A DNA stretch of 6,271 bases from an uncultured Dechloromonas sp. (GTDB taxonomy: Bacteria > Pseudomonadota > Gammaproteobacteria > Burkholderiales > Rhodocyclaceae), in NCBI GenBank assembly GCA_937996725.1, contig CALKUR010000098.1:1-6271 (forward strand), given 5' to 3'. Numbering within the stretch: the stretch's first letter is position 1; each line of letters begins with the position of its first letter. Shown here piece after piece: positions 1-5,896 of this stretch. The notes under the pieces were generated by a model. It saw only the letters and a program-made list of their open reading frames with translations, was not told the origin of the DNA and made no database searches. The translations under genes and the position numbers were made by a program.

Positions 1-60
1 GAGGCACAGGCTGAGGAGCAGCGCGGCAAAGGATCTGCGACGGGCAAAACGGTACAACAC
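1..60 (-). CDS. N-terminus of a possible exported protein (partial, runs off the left edge)
   Basis: Immediately after the mutS stop, the minus strand opens a frame with GTG at 60-58, or TTG one codon later, and stays open for 20 codons to the window edge. The peptide reads (M)LYRFARRRSFAALLLSLCL. Several arginines (R4, R7-R9) followed by an uninterrupted hydrophobic run are what a Sec signal peptide or an N-terminal membrane anchor looks like. A GGAG Shine-Dalgarno-like sequence (complement of 70-73, inside the last codons of mutS) lies 9 bases upstream of the GTG, which supports this start. The start lies only 5 bases beyond the mutS stop, so it would be a translationally close third gene after suhB and mutS. 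Only the leader is visible, so no family can be named. The length is too short to exclude chance. Confidence 0.4.
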   Translation of the reverse strand, partial: MLYRFARRRSFAALLLSLCL

Positions 61-65
61 GGTTT

Positions 66-2735
66 TCAGCTCCGGGCTTTGGTCTTTAACTGATACAGGA
101 TATCAAGTGCCTGGCGCGGTGTCAGGCTGTCCGGATCGATGGCGGCGAGTTCGGCAATCACCGGATGATGTTGTGGGGCGGTTTCCGGTTCTGGCACCGG
201 CATCTCAGGCATATCGAAGAAATCGTTCTGTGCATCACTATCGCTCGGTTGATGTCGCACCGATTGCGATTCGAGTTCGAGCAGGGTGCGGCGCGCATCG
301 CGCACGACAGCCGATGGAATACCGGCGAGCGAGGCGACCTCGATCCCGTAACTCTGGTTGGCGGGGCCTGCCTGCACCCGATGCATGAAAACGATGCGGT
401 CGTGGTGTTCGACGGCGTCGAGATGGACGTTCTCGAGCTGTTTGAACTTTTCGCCGAGGCGGGTGAGTTCGAAATAATGGGTGGCAAATAGTGTCAGCGA
501 TTTATTCTGCCGCAACATCTGTTTGAGCACGGCAGAGGCGAGTGCGAGCCCGTCGAAGGTGGAGGTGCCGCGCCCGATTTCATCCATGAGCACCAGGCTA
601 CGTTCGTCGGCCTGATTGAGGATGGCGGCCGTTTCGGTCATTTCGACCATGAAGGTCGAACGGCCGGAGGCCAGATCATCGGAAGCGCCGATCCGCGTGT
701 AGAGCGCATTGATGCGGCCGATGCGGGCCGAAGTAGCGGGCACGTACGAGCCGATGCGGGCAAGCAGCACGATGAGTGCGGTCTGGCGCATGTAGGTCGA
801 TTTGCCGCCCATGTTGGGGCCAGTGATCAACAGGCACTGACGATCCGGGTGTAGACGCGTGTCGTTGTCGACGAAGGCTTTACCGTCTTTACGCAGCGCC
901 TGTTCAACGACCGGGTGGCGGCCTTCGCAGATATCGATTTCCGGAATGGGGCTGAACTCCGGACGCTGCCATTGGCGCTCTAGCGCGGTGTGCGCAAAGC
1001 TGCCGACCAGATCGAGCTCGGCGACATCGGTGGCGATGGCTTTGAGGGCAACGACATCGGCTTGCAGTTGTTGCAGCAGTTCGTCGTAGAGGCGTTTCTC
1101 GCGGCTGAGCGCGCGCTCCTGTGCGGAGAGCGCTTTGTCTTCGAAGGTTTTAAGTTCGGGCGTGATGTAGCGCTCGGCATTCTTCAGCGTCTGCCGACGG
1201 CGGTAATGCTCCGGGACTTTGGCCGATTGCGCCTGTGAGACTTCGATGTAAAAGCCATGCACGCGGTTGTATTCGACCTTGAGCGTGGTGATGCCGGTGG
1301 CTTCGCGTTCACGTGCTTCGAGTTCGAGCAGAAAATCACCGCAGTGCGTCTGGATGTTGCGCAGTTCGTCGAGGTCGGCATCAAAGCCATCAGCCATGAC
1401 GTTGCCGTCGCGAATATGCACGGCCGGTTCCGGACGAATGGCGCGTTCGAGTTGCGCGCCGATGCGTGCCGGCACCTCGAGAGTGATGAGTCGTTCAGCC
1501 AGCTCGGTCAGTGCAGCGCTATCGATAGCGTTGCTCAGTAACTGACGGATGATGTCCGCCAGTGCTGGCCATTGCAGCAGGGTATCGCGCAGGCTGGCGA
1601 GTTCGCGGGGGCGTACCGATAGTAAACCGATGCGGCCGGCGATACGTTCGATATCGCAGAAGCCGTTGAGCAGCGTGCGTAATGCGTCGAGCAGATCCTG
1701 CCGGTTGAGCAAGGTGTCGATGATGCGGTGCCGACAATCGGGGAGCCGGTCATCTGCCGACGGGTGATGCAGTGCATGCCGCAGGGCGCGTGACCCCATC
1801 GATGTGCGCGTACTGTCGAGAATGCTGAGCAGCGTGGTGCTCTCGGCACCCGGTTGCGTGGAAACGCGCAGCGACTCGGTCAGTTCCAGATTGCGCCGGG
1901 TAATGGCGTCCATGCGCAGATACTGGTTTGGGCGCTCAACCTGCACGCTACTGATGCCGAGCATGTCGGCTTTGCGGAATTGCGTAGCCTGGATGTAGTC
2001 GAGCAGGGCGCTACACGCAGCGAGTGCAGGTTGATCTTCGTTGGCGTCGATGCCGAAGGGTGTGAGTGAACTGACCTTGAGCGCGGTGCACAGGGTTCGG
2101 GCGCCGCTCTCGGCATCGAACAACCAGTCGGCACGGCGTGCGGCTTTGTAGGTGATGTCCGACCACTCGGCGCTATCGGGGAAAAGAATCTCCGAAGGAT
2201 CGATGCGGCCGAGCAGGGTGCCGAGTTGTTCGGTAGAGACTTCGGTCAATGTGAGCCGGCCGGCGGCCAGGGCGACCCATGCAGCGCCGACGCGCGCACC
2301 GCTCGGAAAGACGGCCATGAGGTGGCTCTCGCGGCGCTCGTCCATGAGCGAGGCATCGCTGACGGTGCCAGGCGTAACGATGCGCGTAACAGCCCGCTCA
2401 ACTGGCCCTTTGGCGGTGGCTGGGTCACCGATCTGTTCGCAGATAGCGATGGATTCACCGGCTTTAACGAGGCGGGCAATGTACTGATCGGCGGCGTGAA
2501 ACGGTACACCGGCCATGCGGATGGGTTCGCCGTTGGATTGGCCGCGACTGGTGAGCGTGATGTCGAGCAAGCGTGCCGCCTTGATCGCATCGTCGAAGAA
2601 GAGTTCGTAGAAATCCCCCATCCGGTAGAAGAGGAGGGTGTCCGGCACGGTTTCTTTGATCGCCAGATACTGGCGAAACATGGGCGTATGCCCTGCGTGC
2701 GGGGTTGTGGTGTCGACGGCGCTCTTCTTGCTCAT
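66..2735 (-). CDS. mutS: DNA mismatch repair protein MutS
   Basis: Cytoplasmic ATPase that recognises base mismatches and small loops and recruits MutL. It is 889 residues long, slightly longer than E. coli MutS (853). The mismatch-binding domain carries the Phe-X-Glu motif as F42-Y43-E44 in GDFYELFFDD. Connector, lever and clamp domains follow; the clamp region includes LKVEYNRVHGFYIEVS at about 485-500. The C-terminal ABC-type ATPase has Walker A GPNMGGKST (639-647), the ASDDLASGRSTF segment (684-695), Walker B LVLMDEIGRGTSTFDG with D718-E719, and an ATHY histidine at 753. A linker then contains QNDFF (836-840), which resembles a beta-clamp binding motif, and the tail DPDSLTPRQALDILYQL matches the C-terminal oligomerisation helices. 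The ATG at 2735 fits the family N-terminus (HTPM at 16-19). It lies 24 bases after the suhB stop, so the two are probably co-transcribed. All key residues are present and the gene looks intact. Confidence 0.98.
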   Translation of the reverse strand: MSKKSAVDTTTPHAGHTPMFRQYLAIKETVPDTLLFYRMGDFYELFFDDAIKAARLLDITLTSRGQSNGEPIRMAGVPFHAADQYIARLVKAGESIAICEQIGDPATAKGPVERAVTRIVTPGTVSDASLMDERRESHLMAVFPSGARVGAAWVALAAGRLTLTEVSTEQLGTLLGRIDPSEILFPDSAEWSDITYKAARRADWLFDAESGARTLCTALKVSSLTPFGIDANEDQPALAACSALLDYIQATQFRKADMLGISSVQVERPNQYLRMDAITRRNLELTESLRVSTQPGAESTTLLSILDSTRTSMGSRALRHALHHPSADDRLPDCRHRIIDTLLNRQDLLDALRTLLNGFCDIERIAGRIGLLSVRPRELASLRDTLLQWPALADIIRQLLSNAIDSAALTELAERLITLEVPARIGAQLERAIRPEPAVHIRDGNVMADGFDADLDELRNIQTHCGDFLLELEAREREATGITTLKVEYNRVHGFYIEVSQAQSAKVPEHYRRRQTLKNAERYITPELKTFEDKALSAQERALSREKRLYDELLQQLQADVVALKAIATDVAELDLVGSFAHTALERQWQRPEFSPIPEIDICEGRHPVVEQALRKDGKAFVDNDTRLHPDRQCLLITGPNMGGKSTYMRQTALIVLLARIGSYVPATSARIGRINALYTRIGASDDLASGRSTFMVEMTETAAILNQADERSLVLMDEIGRGTSTFDGLALASAVLKQMLRQNKSLTLFATHYFELTRLGEKFKQLENVHLDAVEHHDRIVFMHRVQAGPANQSYGIEVASLAGIPSAVVRDARRTLLELESQSVRHQPSDSDAQNDFFDMPEMPVPEPETAPQHHPVIAELAAIDPDSLTPRQALDILYQLKTKARS

Positions 2736-2759
2736 CGCTCACTCATTGCGCGGGTCTGG

Positions 2760-3557
2760 TCAGGCGGCGGACTGCTTCAGGTGCTTCTGAATGATCTGCA
2801 GCAGCGGGGCATGCACCTTCGGTGCGCCGGCCACGACATCGCCGGTCTTCATATAGTCGCTGTCGCCGTTCAGGTCAGTGACGAAGCCACCGGCTTCCTG
2901 AATCAGGAGCACCCCGGCTGCCATATCCCACGGCGAGAGACCGAATTCCCAGAAGCCATCCAGGCGGCCGGCAGCCACGTAGGCTAGATCCAGCGAAGCG
3001 GCACCGGGGCGGCGCATACCGGCGGTCTTTTCGGTCAGTTCACGAAAGGCACCGAGATAGGCATCGACACGATCGAACACGCGATAGGGGAAACCGGTGC
3101 CGATGAGCGAATCGGCCAAGCGGTCGCTACGTGTCACGCGCAGGCGGCGGTCGTTGAGAAAAGCACCGCGACCTTTGCTACCGGTGAAGAGTTCGTTACG
3201 AGTCGGATCGTAGATCACGCCGTGGGCGAGTTGGCCTTCCTGAGCCAGCGCGATCGAAATGGCGTACTGCGGAAAACCGTGGATGAAATTGGTGGTGCCG
3301 TCGAGTGGGTCGATGATCCATTCGAATTCGGATTTGCCCGGGGTCTTGCCGGTTTCTTCCGCTAGAATGCCGTGGGTCGGATAGGCTTCCAGCAGGATTT
3401 CCTTGATGGCATCCTCTGCGGCGCGATCGATCTGCGTCACATAGTCGCTTTGACCTTTGCGGGCGACTTGCAGATTGTCGAGTTCGAGCGCGGCTCGGTT
3501 GATGATCTGGCCGGCACGACGTGCGGCCTTAACGGCAACATTCAGAAAGGGATGCAT
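2760..3557 (-). CDS. suhB: Inositol-1-monophosphatase family protein SuhB
   Basis: 265-residue member of the Mg2+-dependent, Li+-sensitive inositol monophosphatase family, close in length to E. coli SuhB (267). Visible motifs are the metal-binding E67-E68 in ILAEETG, the family motif WIIDPLDGTTNF (80-91, with D83 and D86), and the second signature around W210-D211 (SPWDMAAGVLLIQEAGG). The family hydrolyses inositol phosphates; E. coli SuhB also binds NusA and acts in rRNA antitermination, and a similar role here is inference. The frame stays open upstream far into the antisense of trmJ, but the N-terminus MHPFLNVAVKAARRAG matches E. coli MHPMLNIAVRAARKAG. I therefore place the start at 3557 and not at an upstream codon. 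No strong Shine-Dalgarno sequence is visible. It is the first gene of a likely suhB-mutS unit, divergent from trmJ. Confidence 0.95.
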   Translation of the reverse strand: MHPFLNVAVKAARRAGQIINRAALELDNLQVARKGQSDYVTQIDRAAEDAIKEILLEAYPTHGILAEETGKTPGKSEFEWIIDPLDGTTNFIHGFPQYAISIALAQEGQLAHGVIYDPTRNELFTGSKGRGAFLNDRRLRVTRSDRLADSLIGTGFPYRVFDRVDAYLGAFRELTEKTAGMRRPGAASLDLAYVAAGRLDGFWEFGLSPWDMAAGVLLIQEAGGFVTDLNGDSDYMKTGDVVAGAPKVHAPLLQIIQKHLKQSAA

Positions 3558-3610
3558 ATCAGGGACACAGAGCAAGTGGCGGAACCACACTGGTTCGCCG
3601 TAATGCGCGT

Positions 3611-3639
3611 ATTGTACCCGTTGGCCGCCTGTCGGTCGA
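3611..3639 (-). promoter_or_regulatory. Candidate sigma70-type promoter for suhB-mutS
   Basis: On the minus strand, TCGACC (3639-3634, 4/6 to the -35 consensus) is followed after exactly 17 bases by TACAAT (3616-3611, 5/6 to the -10 consensus). A start site near 3604 would give a leader of roughly 47 bases before the suhB ATG. It lies in the 109-base divergent spacer with trmJ. I see no equally good plus-strand promoter for trmJ in the same spacer. This is a motif match only. Confidence 0.5.
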
Positions 3640-3666
3640 TATTGGCACCCCGGATGACCCGTTGAA

Positions 3667-4473
3667 ATGACGACTGACTTTTCTATTCCCACCGCCGCTT
3701 CTGAAAGTTTTCTGACCAGCCAGAGAATCGTGCTGTGCCGGCCCTCGCATCCGGGCAATATCGGTGCGGTGGCGCGTGCCATGAAGACGATGGGCTTGGA
3801 GCAGGGTGCGCAATTGGTGCTGGTTAATCCGTTGTGCGAGATCGATGCCGTAGCGGTTCGCCGTGCCGCCGGCGCGGCTGATCTGTTGGCGGCATGCCAG
3901 ATCGTGGCAACGTTGCCTGAGGCGCTGGTGGGCTGTGTTGGTGTGTTCGGCATGACGGTGCGTGCCCGTGAGCTGGGGCCGGTGCCCGTGTCGCCGCGTG
4001 AAGCGGTCATTGCCGCGCATGATGTCTGGCGGGGTACGGTGGGTGCGCCCTCGGCCTTTGTGTTCGGTAACGAGACCAACGGGCTGACCAATGAGGAACT
4101 CCAGTTCTGTCGCGCCGAAGTGAGTATTCCGACGAACGCCGACTATGGGTCGTTGAATCTGGCGGCGGCGGTGCAGATCATGACCTATCTGCTGCGTGAA
4201 CAATCCGGAGATGGCGCTCAGACAAGCGCATGCCATGAGGCAACAGGCACCACCCGGTTTGCCTCGGCGCTGGCATCATCCGATGCCGTCGAGGGTTTTT
4301 ACGGGCAGCTCGAGGCGGCACTGATTGCTTCGGGTTTCCATGATCCGGAACGGCCGCGTCGGTTAATGCCCAAGATCCGCCGGATCTTTGAGCGCACTCA
4401 GCTGGAAGTCGACGAGGTGAACATTCTGCGTGGGGTTATCGGGGCGCTGGCAGGCCTCAAGAAGGTTGATTAA
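3667..4473 (+). CDS. trmJ: tRNA (cytidine/uridine-32-2'-O)-methyltransferase TrmJ
   Basis: SPOUT-superfamily (SpoU/TrmH-type, trefoil-knot) methyltransferase that uses S-adenosylmethionine to methylate the 2'-OH of nucleotide 32 in the tRNA anticodon loop. It is 268 residues long, against 246 in E. coli. The N-terminal motif SHPGNIGAVARAMKTMGL (27-44) contains R37, equivalent to E. coli R23. The knot that binds the cofactor is seen as FVFGNETNGLTNEEL (131-145) and SIPTNADYGSLNLAAAVQI (153-171). A low-complexity linker (about 178-205) leads to the C-terminal helical domain, FYGQLEAALIASGF to ELNILRG-like VNILRGVIGAL (252-261), typical of TrmJ. The ATG at 3667 adds about 14 residues relative to E. 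coli and has only a weak ribosome site; no better in-frame start precedes the first motif. It is divergent from suhB and followed by cysE on the same strand. Confidence 0.95.
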   Translation: MTTDFSIPTAASESFLTSQRIVLCRPSHPGNIGAVARAMKTMGLEQGAQLVLVNPLCEIDAVAVRRAAGAADLLAACQIVATLPEALVGCVGVFGMTVRARELGPVPVSPREAVIAAHDVWRGTVGAPSAFVFGNETNGLTNEELQFCRAEVSIPTNADYGSLNLAAAVQIMTYLLREQSGDGAQTSACHEATGTTRFASALASSDAVEGFYGQLEAALIASGFHDPERPRRLMPKIRRIFERTQLEVDEVNILRGVIGALAGLKKVD

Positions 4474-4494
4474 AAAACTCAGGATTAGTACAAT
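4466..4494 (+). promoter_or_regulatory. Candidate cysE promoter, -35 box running into the trmJ stop codon
   Basis: TTGATT (4466-4471, 4/6 to the -35 consensus) and TACAAT (4489-4494, 5/6 to the -10 consensus) are separated by exactly 17 bases. The -35 box covers the last codons of trmJ and the first base of its TAA stop. A start site near 4501 would give a leader of about 58 bases for cysE. This would let cysE be expressed independently of trmJ. Support is motif match and position only. Confidence 0.55.
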
Positions 4495-4505
4495 TCTGTC
4501 ATACC

Positions 4506-4520
4506 GCGACCTTGGGTCGC
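4506..4520 (+). promoter_or_regulatory. Short perfect hairpin in the cysE leader
   Basis: GCGACC (4506-4511) and GGTCGC (4515-4520) are perfect complements around a TTG loop. It would sit about 5 bases from the 5' end of a transcript starting near 4501. No T-run follows, so it does not look like an intrinsic terminator. It might protect the 5' end or be chance; no function can be assigned. Confidence 0.35.
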
Positions 4521-4558
4521 ATCGCCGAAACCGCCATAAATCATGAAGTTAGCTGCCG

Positions 4559-5314
4559 ATGCTTAAGTCTATTCGTGAAGACATCCGGTCGATTTTCGAT
4601 CGCGATCCTGCCGCCCGCTCCACGTTAGAGATTGTGACGTGCTACCCGGGCGTGCACGCGATGCTGTTTCATCGCCTGGCGCATAAGCTGTGGCAATGGC
4701 ATCTGTATTGGCTGGCGCGCTTCATTTCCCACATTTCGCGTTTTCTGACCGGAATTGAAATCCACCCGGGTGCGACCATTGGTCGCCGCTTCTTTATTGA
4801 TCACGGGATGGGCGTGGTGATCGGCGAAACGGCGATTATTGAAGACGATGTAACGATTTATCACGGCGTGACGTTGGGCGGCACCAGCTGGAATAAGGGT
4901 CGCCGCCACCCCACGCTAGAACACGGGGTGGTGATTGGTGCCGGTGCCAAGGTGCTGGGCCCGATCACGATCGGTGCCGGTGCCCGTGTGGGTAGCGATG
5001 CGGTGGTCGTTAAGGATGTTCCGGCCGGCGCAACCGCCGTGGGTAACCCAGCGCGCGTGATCGAGAGCGAGAAGCCGGAGGCCCCGATGAGCGACCAGGG
5101 TGCCAAGGCGGGCTTTGCCGCCTATGCCATTAACCGCGACGCCAGCGATCCGTATGCCAAGGCGCTACATGCGTTGCTGGAGCATGCCGCCGAGACGGAT
5201 CAGCGGCTGGAGCAGCTATTGAAAAAGCTGGAAGCCTCAGGCGTGCCGGTGGCGGAAGCCCAGGCCGTGGCGGATAAGTTTGATCCGCAATACCTGAGCA
5301 AAATAGTTGACTAA
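4559..5314 (+). CDS. cysE: Serine O-acetyltransferase CysE (short N-terminal type with C-terminal extension)
   Basis: Transfers acetyl from acetyl-CoA to L-serine, giving O-acetylserine, the committed step of cysteine synthesis. It is 251 residues long. The N-terminal helical region is short, as in Bacillus- and Azotobacter-type enzymes. The left-handed beta-helix begins at GIEIHPGATIG (65-75). H82 in FFIDHGMGVVIGET corresponds to the catalytic H158 of E. coli, and E67 takes the place of its D143, as is usual for the short type. TLGGTSWNKGRRHPT (105-119) and AVGNPARVI complete the hexapeptide-repeat domain. Residues from about 170 form a charged, probably helical extension ending SKIVD; it lacks the C-terminal Ile of the E. 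coli enzyme that docks into CysK. No strong Shine-Dalgarno sequence precedes the ATG at 4559. Its position directly before iscR fits a role in supplying cysteine for Fe-S cluster assembly. Confidence 0.96.
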   Translation: MLKSIREDIRSIFDRDPAARSTLEIVTCYPGVHAMLFHRLAHKLWQWHLYWLARFISHISRFLTGIEIHPGATIGRRFFIDHGMGVVIGETAIIEDDVTIYHGVTLGGTSWNKGRRHPTLEHGVVIGAGAKVLGPITIGAGARVGSDAVVVKDVPAGATAVGNPARVIESEKPEAPMSDQGAKAGFAAYAINRDASDPYAKALHALLEHAAETDQRLEQLLKKLEASGVPVAEAQAVADKFDPQYLSKIVD

Positions 5315-5326
5315 TAAGTTTGGTCT
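5303..5326 (+). promoter_or_regulatory. Upstream IscR type-1-like site, overlapping the cysE stop
   Basis: ATAGTTGACT at 5303-5312 followed by AATA matches the whole left half of the IscR type-1 consensus as I recall it. The right half (AGTTTGGTCT) is degenerate and fits only with the spacing shortened by one base. The site covers the last two codons and the stop of cysE, and the -35 box of the iscR promoter. The same ten bases recur at 5331-5340, like the paired A and B sites upstream of E. coli iscR. Binding is inferred. Confidence 0.5.
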
Positions 5327-5335
5327 CCGTATAGT
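5307..5335 (+). promoter_or_regulatory. Promoter of iscR-iscS, -35 box within the end of cysE
   Basis: TTGACT (5307-5312, 5/6) and TATAGT (5330-5335, 5/6) are separated by exactly 17 bases, the best sigma70-type promoter in the window. The -35 box is formed by the last codons of cysE plus the first base of its TAA. A start site near 5342 would leave about 70 bases of leader before iscR. Both elements are overlapped by IscR-like sites, as expected for autorepression by holo-IscR. Confidence 0.7.
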
Positions 5336-5355
5336 TGACTTAAATACTTGGATAT
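5331..5355 (+). promoter_or_regulatory. Downstream IscR type-1 binding site
   Basis: This 25-base stretch starts ATAGTTGACT and ends ACTTGGATAT. It matches about 21 of 25 positions of the IscR type-1 consensus as remembered, including both ends (ATA...TAT), the GACT core and the W-rich centre. It overlaps the -10 box and the expected start site of the iscR promoter, a position suited to repression. The gene directly downstream encodes IscR, which supports the assignment. Confidence 0.7.
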
Positions 5356-5400
5356 ACGGGATCCACTAGAGACATCGATATCCAGCAATCCAGCCCCAGC

Positions 5401-5405
5401 AGGAG
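5401..5405 (+). promoter_or_regulatory. Strong ribosome binding site of iscR
   Basis: AGGAG lies six bases before the ATG at 5412 and fixes the iscR start. It is the clearest Shine-Dalgarno sequence among the complete genes of the window. Confidence 0.8.
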
Positions 5406-5411
5406 TCTGAT

Positions 5412-5885
5412 ATGAGATTAACAACCAAAGGCCGCTTTGCCGTGACCGCCATGATCGATCTCGGTCTGAATGGCGGCGAAAAGCCCGTGACTTTGTCCGC
5501 CATTAGCGAACGCCAGGGAATTTCCCTGTCGTATCTGGAGCAGCTGTTCGCCAAACTACGCCGTCACGGTATCGTGGAAAGTGTCCGTGGTCCGGGTGGT
5601 GGCTACTGCCTGGCGCGTGAGGCCGCGAAGATCACGGTCGCCGATGTGATCATCGCCGTTGATGAGCCCCTAGATGCCACACAGTGCGGCGGTCGCGAGA
5701 ACTGCAAATCCGAACATCGTTGCATGACGCACGACCTGTGGGCGACGCTGAACCGCAAGATGCTCGATTATCTGGCCTCAGTCCATCTGGCCGAGCTGGT
5801 CGACAATCATCGTCAACGTATGGCGAAGCAGGCGGGCACTGACGCCCAGAAGCCGGTGTCCTTCAACGTGGCACAGGCGGCCTAA
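5412..5885 (+). CDS. iscR: Fe-S cluster assembly transcriptional regulator IscR
   Basis: Rrf2-family winged-helix regulator of 157 residues (E. coli IscR is 162). The N-terminus MRLTTKGRFAVTAMIDL, the recognition-helix region SERQGISLSYLEQLFAKLR (32-50) and the wing VRGPGGGY (58-65) are nearly the family standard. The [2Fe-2S] ligands C92, C98, C104 and H107 sit in QCGGRENC and HRCMTHDLW, at the same residue numbers as in E. coli. The protein should therefore switch between cluster-bound and apo forms and repress its own operon when cluster supply is sufficient. The start at 5412 has an AGGAG six bases upstream. The gene lies 97 bases after cysE, with its own promoter and tandem operator-like sites in between, and 11 bases before the cysteine desulfurase start, so iscR and iscS form one transcription unit. 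Confidence 0.97.
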   Translation: MRLTTKGRFAVTAMIDLGLNGGEKPVTLSAISERQGISLSYLEQLFAKLRRHGIVESVRGPGGGYCLAREAAKITVADVIIAVDEPLDATQCGGRENCKSEHRCMTHDLWATLNRKMLDYLASVHLAELVDNHRQRMAKQAGTDAQKPVSFNVAQAA

Positions 5886-5896
5886 GGCATTTCGCC

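Noticed and set aside
269..1332. The 15-base word TTCGAGTTCGAGCAG present near 269 and near 1318
   Set aside because: Both copies encode Leu-Leu-Glu-Leu-Glu stretches of MutS on the minus strand; shared codon use explains the identity, so it is not a mobile or regulatory repeat.
2226..2987. A 253-codon plus-strand open frame across the suhB-mutS boundary
   Set aside because: It is antisense to two clearly real genes, has no recognisable motif, and its residue composition is that of a shadow frame.
3558..3666. A plus-strand promoter for trmJ in the divergent spacer
   Set aside because: Candidate boxes such as TTGTAC (3612) and GATATT (3638) do not combine at an acceptable spacing with good matches, so none is called.
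2760..4091. A 443-codon minus-strand version of suhB starting far upstream, inside antisense trmJ
   Set aside because: The first 178 codons have no similarity to the family and lie opposite the whole start of trmJ. The internal ATG at 3557 gives a family-standard N-terminus and length.
3559..4236. A 225-codon minus-strand open frame opposite trmJ
   Set aside because: The composition is rich in His, Arg and Gln as in shadow frames. It is wholly antisense to trmJ and has no family resemblance.
4543..4566. Tiny leader frame MKLAADA overlapping the cysE start
   Set aside because: There is no ribosome binding site before it, no regulatory codon run such as cysteines or serines, and such short frames arise easily by chance.
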